Source: Algoriphagus aestuarii (GTDB lineage Bacteria; Bacteroidota; Bacteroidia; Cytophagales; Cyclobacteriaceae). Taken from it: DNA of 64,000 nt. Each line of letters starts with the position of its first letter. Position 1 is the stretch's first letter. Of the stretch, positions 17,606 to 26,612 are shown in pieces. Location: the NCBI GenBank assembly GCA_017051695.1, contig JAFIDK010000001.1:744001-808000 (forward strand), written 5' to 3'. Both the position numbers and the translations under genes were made by a program. Below the pieces are notes generated by a model, which saw only the letters and a list, made by a program, of their open reading frames with translations, was not told the origin of the DNA and did not search any database.

Positions 17606-18679
17606 ATGGAATTCAATTCACAAGAATCGATTTTTAAAATCCAATCCGGAATCTGGCGTTCTTTCTCCAGGTTTATGTTGATCAATCTTGGAATTGCATC
17701 CACTCTGATGGTGATATTTTGCCCTACTTGCTTTTTGAGTTGGCAAGGAATAAAGATTCTTTTTCCTGATTTTCTTTATTCTTTGGCAATTACCATTGCA
17801 ATGAGCTATGGCGGAAATGTAGTGGAAAATTATTATGACCGTAGAGTTTCCTGGGTGAATCATCCAGTCAAGCGACTTCTATTGACTGGCTTTACTTACT
17901 TGAGTTATGCATTTGTAGTTTCATACATTCTCGTCTTTTTATTTACCTGGCTTACAGCAAAGATTCAAATCACGAATATACCTTGGTTAAATCTCGCAGA
18001 ATATGCGCTTCAGCCTATGGTCATAGCCATCATTATCATGGCTATTTTTACAACCCGAAGCTGGTTGATGGAATGGAGAAAATCTGCCATTGAGGCCGAA
18101 CAGTTGAAAGCCGAAAAGCTTGCCAGCCAATACCAATCTCTAAAAGATCAACTCAATCCACACTTTCTATTTAATTCTCTAAACGTTCTTTCCAATCTGG
18201 TTTATGAAAGTGCGGATAAATCAGCTGCATTCATTCAAAAATTGTCCCGGATATATCGGTACGTCTTGGAGGCTCAAAAAGAAGAATTAATGGAGTTGGA
18301 TAAAGAGATAAATTTTGCCAAAAACTACCTGGAGTTACAGAAGATCAGGTTTGAAGAAAGTTTACAGTTTTCGATTAAAATAGAAAATCCAAATGGATTG
18401 ATACCCCCGCTTTCCCTTCAGCTTCTTCTCGAAAATGCGATCAAACACAATATCATCAGTGCAGAAAATCCTTTATTTATCCACATTTATAGAAAACAAA
18501 ATAACCTGTGGATAAGTAATACTTTTCAGCCCAAAACCAGTCAATCAGAACCATCGACTGGAATAGGTTTACAAAACATAAAAATGCGCTATCAACTGAT
18601 CTCCACACAGGAAATGGAAGTCATCCAAACCGAAGAAGAATTCCTTGTCAAACTTCCAATATTAGAGTTTTCACCATGA
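17606..18679 (+). CDS. LytS-type sensor histidine kinase (His_kinase family)
   Basis: 357 residues from the ATG at 17606; a TTG 48 bp upstream would add 16 unconvincing residues. The N-terminal half holds about four hydrophobic helices and no extracellular sensor domain. The kinase part has the H box NPHFLFNSL with phospho-acceptor H186, the N box LQLLLENAIKHN and a G box TGIGLQNIKMRY, the pattern of PF06580 kinases. It should phosphorylate the LytTR regulator encoded next, whose ATG overlaps its stop as ATGA (18676-18679), indicating translational coupling. Signal unknown; a membrane-intrinsic signal or contact with the TonB receptor module is possible. Confidence 0.92.
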   Translation: MEFNSQESIFKIQSGIWRSFSRFMLINLGIASTLMVIFCPTCFLSWQGIKILFPDFLYSLAITIAMSYGGNVVENYYDRRVSWVNHPVKRLLLTGFTYLSYAFVVSYILVFLFTWLTAKIQITNIPWLNLAEYALQPMVIAIIIMAIFTTRSWLMEWRKSAIEAEQLKAEKLASQYQSLKDQLNPHFLFNSLNVLSNLVYESADKSAAFIQKLSRIYRYVLEAQKEELMELDKEINFAKNYLELQKIRFEESLQFSIKIENPNGLIPPLSLQLLLENAIKHNIISAENPLFIHIYRKQNNLWISNTFQPKTSQSEPSTGIGLQNIKMRYQLISTQEMEVIQTEEEFLVKLPILEFSP

Positions 18680-19428
18680 GAATTTTAATCATAGAGGATG
18701 AAAAGCCGGCATTTAATCTGCTCCTGAAAAAAATAAAAGATCATTTTCCAGAGGCACAGATTTTTGGAAACTTAGACAGTATCAAAAGTGCTGTGGACTG
18801 GTTTCAGCAAAATACCTCACCGGATTTGATCTTTTGCGATATCCAATTGGCAGATGGGATCAGTTTTGAGATTTTCAAAAAAGTCAAGTTATCCACACCG
18901 ATTATTTTTACAACAGCTTTTGATCAATATGCAATCCAGGCATTTCAGGTTAATGCTGTAGACTATCTTCTGAAACCAATCGACCCAGATGATTTAACCA
19001 GAGCTATAGAAAAATTCAATTCCAACCAACTCAAATCTAGTATCGATCTTAAGCTCATCAAAAGCTTACTCGAGCCTAAAACTATAGCATACAAAACCAG
19101 GTTTCTGGTGAAGTTTGGCGAAAAAATCCAAAGCATCTTGGTGGAAGAAATCAGTTTCTTTTACAGTGAGCAACGGGTCACATTTCTACAGACTTTTGAA
19201 GGCAAAAAATTCGTCTTGGACAGTATCTTGGAACAAGTAGAGTCTCAGGTGGATCCAAAACAATTTTTTCGGATTAACAGGAAATACCTTTGTTCCTATC
19301 CATCTATTTCAGATATTTTTACCTATTCCAACAGTCGGTTGAAAATAAAACTTCATAATTGTGGAGATACCGACATTTTAATCAGCAGGGAAAAAGTAAC
19401 AGAATTCAAAAATTGGCTTGATGGATAA
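18676..19428 (+). CDS. LytTR-family response regulator
   Basis: 250 residues. Receiver domain (1-120) with acidic pocket E7-D8, phospho-acceptor D55 (LIFCDIQLAD), T80 and K100-P101, all expected positions. The C-terminal LytTR DNA-binding domain spans about 140-248 (KIQSILVEEISFFYSEQRVT, FFRINRKYLCS). It overlaps the kinase gene by 4 bp. LytTR proteins bind paired direct repeats about two helical turns apart; such a repeat lies upstream of the TonB-receptor gene at 14613-14643, making this operon itself the first target to test. Confidence 0.95.
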   Translation: MRILIIEDEKPAFNLLLKKIKDHFPEAQIFGNLDSIKSAVDWFQQNTSPDLIFCDIQLADGISFEIFKKVKLSTPIIFTTAFDQYAIQAFQVNAVDYLLKPIDPDDLTRAIEKFNSNQLKSSIDLKLIKSLLEPKTIAYKTRFLVKFGEKIQSILVEEISFFYSEQRVTFLQTFEGKKFVLDSILEQVESQVDPKQFFRINRKYLCSYPSISDIFTYSNSRLKIKLHNCGDTDILISREKVTEFKNWLDG

Positions 19429-19439
19429 TTTTTTAAAAA

Positions 19440-20657
19440 ATGGCAAAGGGATCAGACAGTGAACGAAAACAAGACGAGCTAACATGGCTGGAAAATCTGC
19501 AACGCAACAGCTGGGAGCCTGAAGTAATTATTTCGGGGATCACGCTCGCTTTTCTATTTGTTTTCCCGGCTAAGATTTATGAATTCTCTGTTTACCTCAT
19601 TCAGGAAATTGGGGTTGGCTACCTTCCAAGTTTGTTGATACTTTTTTACCTGACTACAATTGTTTCCGTATTCAAAATATTTTTCGTGGTACATCTTTGT
19701 CTCCGATTTGTGTGGGCCGGTCTCTTAGGACTAAGTTATGCTTTTCCAGAAGGTGTCATTAACAAAAACCTATTCAGGATGGCTCAGGACTACGATTATC
19801 AAAAACCTGCTGACATGGTGCTGAGGTTGGAGAAAATCTGTAGTATGACTTTCGCATATCCGGTTTCACTGGTATTGGTGTTTTTGATATTTACAGTATA
19901 TCTCGGTTTATTAATCGGTATATATGTGTGGTTTGATCTCAATTTTTTTATCATCTATGTGATCTTCATGATAAGCTTGTTTGGTCTCATGACATTGATG
20001 CTGGCAAAAAAGAAGACCAAATTCAAGAAATGGTATTCGCAAAGTATGTTAAGCTCCATATCTGCTGTCTACCAAAGTAATCTCGGAAAATGGCTAGCTG
20101 TAGTTTATGCTTTTTTGATATTTGCTTTTTCTGTCCCAATAATTATTTCAGATACGCAGGATTTCTCCACATTCAGCAATGATCGGGAATTAATAGAAAA
20201 GGAGCTGGAATGGTCTGCAAAATACCTTCACTATGAAGAAGATCACGATATCAATGCGCGTTTCCCAAGAGCATTTATCCGTTCTGAGGAAATCACTGAC
20301 AATTATTTGAGACTCGGAATAGCCAGATATGAAGGCGATGGTAAAATCATAGAAGAATTAAACACAGATTTTGCCAAAGAGCTGGATTCACTAGAATGGA
20401 AAAGCCTAGAGGAGACTGCTGATCTTCATCGCATTTATATCGATGAGCAGGTAGTAAAAATAGATTCCTGGTCCAAGCATCGACTCGGAGGTACAAAGCA
20501 AAAAATATATCAAACCGGGATCGACATCTCTTACCTGATGGAAGGAATACATACAATACGAGTCGAGAAACTCCTTTTGAAATATGGATTTGTGGACAAT
20601 AAACCGTCTCTTGTTATTATGAACCAATGGGATCAGTTTAATTTTATCAAACGGTAA
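19440..20657 (+). CDS. Unrecognised multi-pass membrane protein
   Basis: 405 residues, starting 11 bp after the LytTR regulator stop. Hydrophobic segments lie at roughly residues 30-50, 60-95, 140-190 and 215-235, giving about five or six membrane passes; the last 170 residues are soluble and charged (DHDINARFPRAFIRSEEI onward). A short acidic soluble N-terminus precedes the first helix. No family or catalytic motif is recognised. Position directly after the kinase/regulator pair suggests it is an effector or accessory of the same operon, but nothing in the sequence says what it does. Confidence 0.75.
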   Translation: MAKGSDSERKQDELTWLENLQRNSWEPEVIISGITLAFLFVFPAKIYEFSVYLIQEIGVGYLPSLLILFYLTTIVSVFKIFFVVHLCLRFVWAGLLGLSYAFPEGVINKNLFRMAQDYDYQKPADMVLRLEKICSMTFAYPVSLVLVFLIFTVYLGLLIGIYVWFDLNFFIIYVIFMISLFGLMTLMLAKKKTKFKKWYSQSMLSSISAVYQSNLGKWLAVVYAFLIFAFSVPIIISDTQDFSTFSNDRELIEKELEWSAKYLHYEEDHDINARFPRAFIRSEEITDNYLRLGIARYEGDGKIIEELNTDFAKELDSLEWKSLEETADLHRIYIDEQVVKIDSWSKHRLGGTKQKIYQTGIDISYLMEGIHTIRVEKLLLKYGFVDNKPSLVIMNQWDQFNFIKR

Positions 20658-20707
20658 TCTTTTTATCACCTGATTTTAGAATTAACAATTCACTTTACAT
20701 TTTACAG

Positions 20708-21820
20708 ATGAGAATATGTAAACTTCTGGTTTTTCTATCATTTACACTTTTTGGAATTTCTTGTACAGAAAAATCCACTAAAGAAATCCCGGTTTTGGAT
20801 CTGAAGGATTTGATCGTAGATACCCTGTATTTGGAAAAGGATACACTGACTAAGGATATCGGCTCTGATTTTAGATATATAAAAAAAGGAGGAGAGGAAT
20901 TTTTGCTTACTTCTATTCAAAATAGATTGATGGAGTTCAGTTATCCTGAAGGCGAACTGATCAGAGATCAATTTTATTTTGCCGAAGGACCTGACGGGAT
21001 CGGAAGTTTTATTTCCGGAAGTTTTGTGGACGATTCCACTATTTGGTTTCTATCAAACAATAAACTCATCGAAGCGGATCTATTTGGCAAAGTCAGAAAT
21101 AGATTTGATTTACCTGAAGTAAGTGAACTAAGACTAGCTGCTAATTACAGTACCATGCATGGGAATAGAATTAGTAGATCAGGAGAGGATTTAATCATAG
21201 CAGATGTGCCTTATGTTATAAAAGAGCCAAATTTGGACTATGACGAATGGATTTTAAAATTTAATACTCAAAATTCCAAGATAGATCATTTGAAATTTAG
21301 GTACCCTGAATCCTATAAAGAATATTTAGATGACCCGAATCTAGGACCTTATAATAGCACCTTTACATCTTCAGGACACGAAATCATATCTCTACCAGCA
21401 AGTGATTCTTTGATTGTCAATGGCGAGGATGAAATTAAAATGGTCTACGCTGGTTTATCAGATAGAATGGATTTCCTTCCGGGAAACACCATTCAAAATG
21501 GGGAGTGGATTGCATATCATCCCAATGAAAATTCAAGTAAATATAGCTGGGTGGATTATGATCCTTTAGCCCAAGTGTATTTAAGACAAGCAATCGTCAC
21601 TACCGACACTGAGGAAAATAGAATTCAGGGAAGAAAACCTTTGACGAAATTAGTAATTCTGGATAGCGCCTTTAAAAAGTCCATGGAAGTTACACTTCCA
21701 TTCCCCACTAGGGGTTTCTCGACCCCTAAAGGTTACTACCTCAATATAGGCTATCCTCATTCTGAAGATGAAGTGGCTTTTGTTAGACTGGATTTCTCAA
21801 AAATCAATACCTCATACTAA
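20708..21820 (+). CDS. DUF4221-like lipoprotein
   Basis: 370 residues. Lipoprotein signal with Cys19 (LFGISCTEK). The body is rich in beta-strand segments with repeated LxF/YxxExG patterns (for example LMEFSYPEGELIRDQFYFAE), like a beta-propeller, and resembles the DUF4221 family common in Cytophagales. Function unknown. It follows the 405-residue membrane protein by 50 bp and may be the last gene of the TonB/LytTR run or have its own promoter. A structurally similar lipoprotein is encoded at 51665. The two share the D-S/L-V-Y type propeller pattern but not clear blocks of identity. Confidence 0.7.
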   Translation: MRICKLLVFLSFTLFGISCTEKSTKEIPVLDLKDLIVDTLYLEKDTLTKDIGSDFRYIKKGGEEFLLTSIQNRLMEFSYPEGELIRDQFYFAEGPDGIGSFISGSFVDDSTIWFLSNNKLIEADLFGKVRNRFDLPEVSELRLAANYSTMHGNRISRSGEDLIIADVPYVIKEPNLDYDEWILKFNTQNSKIDHLKFRYPESYKEYLDDPNLGPYNSTFTSSGHEIISLPASDSLIVNGEDEIKMVYAGLSDRMDFLPGNTIQNGEWIAYHPNENSSKYSWVDYDPLAQVYLRQAIVTTDTEENRIQGRKPLTKLVILDSAFKKSMEVTLPFPTRGFSTPKGYYLNIGYPHSEDEVAFVRLDFSKINTSY

Positions 21821-21944
21821 TCAGGTTTTTCATATGAATGATTCCATCTCAGCATTGGAAAAATTTTGAAAAGGCGGCTGATGATATGAACCAAATAGAG
21901 CGGTTTCTTTGCGAATCCTTCTTGACCTTTGCGGTAAAAAACGC

Positions 21945-21978
21945 AAAAAAAAAGCGAGACTATTCAGTCTCGCTTTTT
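21945..21978 (-). terminator. Terminator of the rng gene, containing its stop codon
   Basis: A 13-bp stem (21949-21961 with 21966-21978) with an ATTC loop; on the minus strand the T tract corresponds to A at 21945-21953. The TAG stop of rng (21962-21960) lies in the hairpin. The flanking A and T runs mean it could also stop plus-strand transcripts from 20708. Confidence 0.9.
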
Positions 21979-23531
21979 ACTTGAAGTTCTATTTCCTCTC
22001 CAGATTCGTCTTGGAATCTGTATTCCGTCACTGGTAGGGAAGAATCTTTGATCAGTTTAATCCATTTGTAATATTTGAAAAACCACTTTACTCTTCGGCT
22101 GATAATACCGGTAGTAAAGTATGCGTGCAGATAGGGATGCAGCCCGATGTGGATATTAGCCACATTTTGGATAGTAGCGATATGCTCCAGATCTTTTTCC
22201 AACTTGTCGGCAACCAAGATAGAAGCTTGGATTTTACCGGTTCCATTACAAGCGGGACAGGTTTCTTTGGTGACAATATTTACTTCCGGCCTTACTCTTT
22301 GCCGGGTGATTTGCATGAGCCCAAATTTGCTCAGCGGCAAAACAGTATGTTTAGACCTGTCGAGTTTCAGCTCATCTTTCATTGCTTCATAGATGACCTT
22401 TTTGTTTTCGGCCTTTCTCATGTCTATAAAGTCAACTACGATGATACCTCCCATATCCCGGAGGCGTAGCTGTCTGGCAATTTCTTTCGCAGCGACCAGA
22501 TTGGTTTTTAATGCTGTTGATTCCTGGTCACTTTCCTGATTGGATTTATTGCCACTGTTCACGTCAATGACATGAAGGGCTTCGGTATGTTCAATAATGA
22601 CATAACCTCCCTGAGGAAGGCTTACCGTCTGTCCAAACAGGCTTTTGATCTGTTTTTCTATTCCAAAATTTTCAAATAGCTTCGCTTTACCATTGTAAAG
22701 CTTGACAATTTTTTCTTTTTCAGGCGCTATGGACCTGATGTAGGATCTGATCTGATCGTAAGTGGATTCTTCTTCTACGGTGATTGCATCGAAGGATTCA
22801 TTGAGGAGGTCTCTCACAAGTGAGGAAGCCATACTCATCTCTCCTATTACCTTGTCACGGCTCTTGGCTTTCAATAACTTTCTCATACCATCTTCCCAGT
22901 TTGTAAGAAGATTGCGAAGGTCTTTGTCAAGTTCTGTAACAGACTGACCTTCGGCCACGGTGCGGATAATCACACCGAAATTGGCAGGTTTGATTGAGTT
23001 TATGAGCCTCAAAAGACGTTTACGCTCGTCGTTGCTTCGGATTTTCTTTGAGACATTGACTGAATCAGAGAAAGGAACCAACACGAGGTAGCGACCTGGT
23101 AGAGAGAGCTCGCAGGATAGTCGGGGTCCTTTTGTGGAGATGGGTTCTTTGACGACCTGAACCAACACTTGATTATTTTTTGACAGGATGTTGGAAATTT
23201 TCCCAATCTTGTCTATTTCAGGGTCGTTTTCAAAACCCTTCAACATGTAATTGCTATAGTTGTTGTTGCGTACCAGTTTGGTAAACTTCATCAGGCTGTT
23301 GAAATTCGGGCCTAGGTCCTGGTAATGTAGAAAGGCATCTTTCTCATAACCTACGTCAATGAAAGCTGCATTGAGCCCATTGACGATTTTGCGGACCGTC
23401 CCCAAATATATATCCCCAACCTTGAATTGATTATCCATTCCTTCGGAATGCAATTCAACCAAGCTTTTATCTTGAAGGAGTGCAATACGACTACCACTTT
23501 GAGCAGAATCAATTAATAATTCCGTACTCAA
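21960..23531 (-). CDS. rng: Ribonuclease E/G family endoribonuclease (RNase G)
   Basis: 523 residues, the short RNase G form without the RNase E scaffold tail. S1 RNA-binding domain at about 35-130 (GDIYLGTVRKIVNGLNAAFIDVG), then the catalytic DNase-I-like domain with metal-binding aspartates in ALHVIDVNSG and GIIVVDFIDM, and the zinc-link CPACNGTGK near the C-terminus. It processes rRNA and decays mRNA from 5' monophosphate ends. It is the last of a minus-strand group HU, TPR protein, mS38-like peptide, rng; the same neighbourhood is common in Bacteroidota. The stop codon lies within the terminator hairpin. Confidence 0.94.
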   Translation of the reverse strand: MSTELLIDSAQSGSRIALLQDKSLVELHSEGMDNQFKVGDIYLGTVRKIVNGLNAAFIDVGYEKDAFLHYQDLGPNFNSLMKFTKLVRNNNYSNYMLKGFENDPEIDKIGKISNILSKNNQVLVQVVKEPISTKGPRLSCELSLPGRYLVLVPFSDSVNVSKKIRSNDERKRLLRLINSIKPANFGVIIRTVAEGQSVTELDKDLRNLLTNWEDGMRKLLKAKSRDKVIGEMSMASSLVRDLLNESFDAITVEEESTYDQIRSYIRSIAPEKEKIVKLYNGKAKLFENFGIEKQIKSLFGQTVSLPQGGYVIIEHTEALHVIDVNSGNKSNQESDQESTALKTNLVAAKEIARQLRLRDMGGIIVVDFIDMRKAENKKVIYEAMKDELKLDRSKHTVLPLSKFGLMQITRQRVRPEVNIVTKETCPACNGTGKIQASILVADKLEKDLEHIATIQNVANIHIGLHPYLHAYFTTGIISRRVKWFFKYYKWIKLIKDSSLPVTEYRFQDESGEEIELQVKSETE

Positions 23532-23593
23532 AATCGCGTCTAATAATAATGTAAATGAACGTGTTTAATTAAAACGGGCATAAGAAGAAGTGA

Positions 23594-23683
23594 TTACTTC
23601 TTCTTATGTCTGTTTTTTCTAAGTCTCTTCTTACGCTTGTGCGTAGCGATCTTATGTCTTTTTCTTTTCTTACCGCAAGGCAT
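23594..23683 (-). CDS. 29-residue AURKAIP1/COX24 (mS38)-like basic peptide
   Basis: Begins MPCGKKRKRHKIATHKRKKR and continues with basic residues to the TAA, 29 residues in all, more than half Lys or Arg. The K-R-H-K-I-A-T-H-K-R-K-K-R core is typical of the AURKAIP1/COX24 domain, related to mitochondrial small-subunit protein mS38, and such peptides are near universal in Bacteroidota. A small-subunit ribosomal role is therefore likely. It lies between rng and the TPR gene; the TAA is inside a short A+T-rich hairpin (23582-23605). Too short for routine gene finders. Confidence 0.85.
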   Translation of the reverse strand: MPCGKKRKRHKIATHKRKKRLRKNRHKKK

Positions 23684-23712
23684 AGTCTTTAGAATTTAAG
23701 TGATATAATAAT

Positions 23713-24528
23713 TTACAGCCTGTCAAGATAGCCCTGGATGCTACTGAGGATCATTTCATCCCCGGTCATTTCCTTGACTGCCTCAAACTGGGCTTTTGCT
23801 TTATTCTTTTGATTGGCTTCAAAATAGCTCACTCCAAGATAAAACTGCCCTTGGAGATTCTCGGGATGATACTGGATCAATTCCTCAAATCGCTCCGCCG
23901 CTCGCTTGTACTGACCTGATTGTATCGCCAAGATACCCATATTAAACAAAGCATCCTCATTTTGAGGGTCTTGCTCGAGAATTTCCCGAAGCATGGTAAT
24001 GCCTTGCATTGGGTTTGATGAGGAAACATAAGTCATCGCGACTTTGGTTTTCAAATCCAACCGGGTGGGATCTTTTTCCAACACCTGATTAAAATACTTT
24101 TGGGTCTGTCCGGCAGTATAAGCTACTTTATCAGCATCCAGCGCAAACGTAAAAGCCTCATAATAAGATTCACCCGCCTTTTCGGCAAGTGCCAAATCAC
24201 TGCTCTCATCTGCTGCTAGCGCAAAGTAATAACCTGCACTGTCATATTTTCCCAATTCCTGATAAATAGATCCCAGCGATTCAAGCACCTCAAGTGAGGT
24301 CCCTTCATTCAACTGCTCTCTAAGTGAAGCAACCGTGGCTTGTTGATCAGGTGACAACTCCGCCTCATGCATTGCAACGGGATTCGACTCTGAAGTTCCC
24401 GCCCCTGCATTTTCTTCTGAAATTGCATTGACCTCGCCTTCGTTATCGACCACCACACTAGGCAAAGCATATAAGCCTGCTATTGCGATGACTCCCACTA
24501 CAATGAGAATGAGTTGCGTTTTTTTCAT
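23713..24528 (-). CDS. Membrane-anchored tetratricopeptide-repeat protein
   Basis: 271 residues. N-terminal membrane helix (about 5-24, ILIVVGVIAIAGLYAL), a Ser/Glu-rich linker to about residue 60, then TPR units through the C-terminus (for example DPTRLDLKTKVAMTYVSSSN, EDALFNMGILAIQSGQYKRA, ENLQGQFYLGVSYFEANQ). It should present a helical protein-binding surface in the periplasm. It lies 19 bp after the HU gene on the same strand and before the mS38-like peptide, so it is probably in one transcript with HU. Partner unknown. Confidence 0.88.
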   Translation of the reverse strand: MKKTQLILIVVGVIAIAGLYALPSVVVDNEGEVNAISEENAGAGTSESNPVAMHEAELSPDQQATVASLREQLNEGTSLEVLESLGSIYQELGKYDSAGYYFALAADESSDLALAEKAGESYYEAFTFALDADKVAYTAGQTQKYFNQVLEKDPTRLDLKTKVAMTYVSSSNPMQGITMLREILEQDPQNEDALFNMGILAIQSGQYKRAAERFEELIQYHPENLQGQFYLGVSYFEANQKNKAKAQFEAVKEMTGDEMILSSIQGYLDRL

Positions 24529-24547
24529 TTTAAATGATCTACTCAGA

Positions 24548-24856
24548 TTAATCCTGAGGAGCCAATTCTTTAATTTTCTTACTGTTCTTGATCTTCTCTA
24601 CAAACACTTTAGAAGGCTTGAAAGCCGGAATGTAGTGCTCATCAATAACGATAGCTGTATTCTTAGAGATATTACGGGCAATTTTCTTGGCTCTCTTCTT
24701 ATTGATAAAGCTACCAAATCCTCTTACGTAAATGTTTTCTCCCTCAGACATAGAATCTTTTACTACCTTAAAGAAGGCCTCAACAGCCTGTGTAACATCA
24801 TCCTTCTGGATTCCTGTTTTGTCTGAAATCTTAGTGATTACTTCTGCTTTTGTCAC
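24548..24856 (-). CDS. HU/IHF-family DNA-binding protein
   Basis: 102 residues. The IHF/HU fold is clear: helical start TKAEVITKISDKTGIQKDDV, the FGSF block (VRGFGSFINKKRAKK) before the DNA-gripping arm, and PAFKPSKVFVEKI after it. It binds and bends DNA as a dimer in the nucleoid. HU and IHF-beta cannot be separated by eye. It is the first gene of the minus-strand group that runs through the TPR protein, mS38-like peptide and rng, and is divergent from mutY. A TACATTTG -7 box lies about 67 bp upstream. Confidence 0.94.
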   Translation of the reverse strand: MTKAEVITKISDKTGIQKDDVTQAVEAFFKVVKDSMSEGENIYVRGFGSFINKKRAKKIARNISKNTAIVIDEHYIPAFKPSKVFVEKIKNSKKIKELAPQD

Positions 24857-24922
24857 AGTAATTTAAATTTAGAAATTATGAAATAAGCTTAACAACCTAT
24901 TAACCAAGTGTTTTTGGGACTG

Positions 24923-24957
24923 CAAATGTACGAGAACCAACGCAATTAAAAAACAAA
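24923..24957 (-). promoter_or_regulatory. Bacteroidota-type promoter for the HU gene
   Basis: On the minus strand, a perfect TAnnTTTG -7 box (TACATTTG, 24930-24923) is preceded by a TTTG (24957-24954) 23 bp upstream; the usual spacing is about 19-21, so the -33 element is less sure. The predicted start near 24916 leaves a leader of about 60 nt before the HU ATG. Confidence 0.55.
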
Positions 24958-25001
24958 TTGGTAAAATTTAGCTTGATTTGTAGAATAGAATTTTCTCCTT
25001 G

Positions 25002-26069
25002 ATGAACCATAAAGATACTGACTTTCAGGCATTTTCACATCAAATACTCATTTGGTATGGCTTAAATCCCAGAGAATTACCTTGGCGTGGGACTAAAAAT
25101 CCTTACAAAATCTGGTTGTCTGAGATCATCCTTCAGCAAACCCGTGTTGCCCAGGGAATGCCTTATTATCATAAATTCGTTAAGAATTATCCGACTGTCA
25201 AAGATCTGGCATTGGCACCGGAAGAAGAGGTCCTCAGATTATGGCAGGGTTTAGGTTATTATAGCCGAGCTCGGAATCTCCACAGTTGTGCCAAATACAT
25301 CCATTTTGAATTGGGAGGGAAATTTCCCGAAACCTATACTGGCTTATTAAAACTCAAGGGCGTAGGAAGCTATACTGCATCTGCTATTTCCAGTTTTGCC
25401 TTTGGCGAAGCCAAAGCCGTAGTAGATGGGAATGTCTTCCGGGTACTTGCCCGATATTTTGGAATAGAAACAGATATTGCCAGCTCCAAAGGAAAAAAGG
25501 AATTTGAAACCTTGGCCGATCAGCTCATCCCAATAGACCAGCCGGGAGAATACAATCAGGCTATTATGGATTTTGGCTCAAGGCAATGTACTCCAACCAA
25601 TCCGGACTGTAGCACTTGCCCACTTAGCCAAAACTGTTTCGCCTATTCCCAAAACCTAGTCAAGGAACTACCTGTCAAGATCAAAAAATTAAAGATTAAA
25701 GAACGAAATCTCCATTATTATGTGATCAAATGCGGAGATGAATGGGTTTGGAAAAAAAGAGGCTCAGGAGACATTTGGGAAGGTCTTTTCGATTTTCCGC
25801 TCTTTGAAAAAGAAAAAGTAAATGATCCATATCATTTTGAAAGTTTGGAAGGAAAAGAGTTTCAGGCTTTTGATAAGAAATACCGACATATCCTGTCGCA
25901 TCAGAAGTTAAATGCTACATTTTCTCAGGTGGAAATACCCAAGAAAAATTATGAAAAACTGGCCGATTGGTGCGAGAAACAAGGATTTTTACTGGTCAAC
26001 GAAGAAAAAATCGACTATTTAGCTAAGCCCAAATTGATTGTCAATTTTTTGACTGATCAAGGTATTTGA
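25002..26069 (+). CDS. mutY: A/G-specific adenine glycosylase MutY
   Basis: 355 residues from the ATG at 25002; a TTG codon just before it is not needed. Removes adenine mispaired with 8-oxoguanine. Catalytic E41 in LSEIILQQTR, the helix-hairpin-helix LKLKGVGSYTASAI and catalytic D142 in AVVDGNVFRV; the [4Fe-4S] loop is complete as C196-x6-C203-x2-C206-x5-C212. The C-terminal NUDIX-like domain (about 230-350) includes HILSHQKLNA, the part that reads 8-oxoG. It is followed 47 bp later by ssb on the same strand, a repair/replication pair with conserved order in the phylum. Confidence 0.96.
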   Translation: MNHKDTDFQAFSHQILIWYGLNPRELPWRGTKNPYKIWLSEIILQQTRVAQGMPYYHKFVKNYPTVKDLALAPEEEVLRLWQGLGYYSRARNLHSCAKYIHFELGGKFPETYTGLLKLKGVGSYTASAISSFAFGEAKAVVDGNVFRVLARYFGIETDIASSKGKKEFETLADQLIPIDQPGEYNQAIMDFGSRQCTPTNPDCSTCPLSQNCFAYSQNLVKELPVKIKKLKIKERNLHYYVIKCGDEWVWKKRGSGDIWEGLFDFPLFEKEKVNDPYHFESLEGKEFQAFDKKYRHILSHQKLNATFSQVEIPKKNYEKLADWCEKQGFLLVNEEKIDYLAKPKLIVNFLTDQGI

Positions 26070-26116
26070 GTAACTTCAATCTTTCATTTTTTTAAATGAA
26101 TTAATCATCAAAAATT

Positions 26117-26572
26117 ATGGCAGGAGTAAATAAAGTAATCTTAGTAGGAAATTTGGGAGCTGACCCGGAAGTAAAATATCTGGAAGGTGACAACGTCGTT
26201 GCAAACTTAAGTCTGGCAACTACAGAGGCTTACAAAGACCGTAGTGGCAACAGAGTAGAACAGACTGAATGGCATGACCTGGAGCTTTGGGGCCAACAAG
26301 CAAAGATTGCTGAGCAATATTTAAAAAAAGGTTCCCAGATCTATGTGGAAGGAAAAATCAAATCTGATAAATGGACGGATGACCAAGGCCAAAACCGTAA
26401 AAAAGTTAGAATCAGAGTATTGAGCTTTACAATGCTAGGAGGAAAACCGGAAGGAATGGGACCATCCAGTCCTCAATCTAGCAATCCACAACCTAAACCT
26501 AATACAGCAGCAGCACCATCTGGATCCGATAAAATGGTCATGGATGATGCAGACGACGATCTTCCATTTTAA
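26117..26572 (+). CDS. ssb: Single-stranded DNA-binding protein
   Basis: 151 residues. OB fold at 1-110 (MAGVNKVILVGNLGADPEV, TEWHDLELWGQQA, GSQIYVEGKIKSDKW), a Pro/Ser/Gln-rich linker, and the acidic C-terminal tip DDADDDLPF that recruits replication and repair proteins. Follows mutY and is closed by a strong terminator 5 bp after its stop. Confidence 0.97.
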   Translation: MAGVNKVILVGNLGADPEVKYLEGDNVVANLSLATTEAYKDRSGNRVEQTEWHDLELWGQQAKIAEQYLKKGSQIYVEGKIKSDKWTDDQGQNRKKVRIRVLSFTMLGGKPEGMGPSSPQSSNPQPKPNTAAAPSGSDKMVMDDADDDLPF

Positions 26573-26576
26573 TTCA

Positions 26577-26612
26577 AATCCTCCGAAAGTAATTTTCGGA
26601 GGATTTTTTTTT
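26577..26612 (+). terminator. Intrinsic terminator after ssb
   Basis: A 12-bp stem AATCCTCCGAAA (26577-26588) with its complement (26594-26605), 5-nt loop, then T to 26612. Strong terminator. Confidence 0.93.

Noticed and set aside
19440-20657. The 405-residue membrane protein as a known transporter or channel
   Set aside because: No diagnostic motif was found; calling a function would be guesswork.
21901-21945. Sequence resembling scattered 'CTTTGCG...' intergenic repeats seen in Bacteroidota
   Set aside because: Only one short copy in this window; repetition cannot be shown here.
24999-25001. TTG just before the mutY ATG as the start
   Set aside because: The ATG at 25002 is directly adjacent and fits the usual MutY length.
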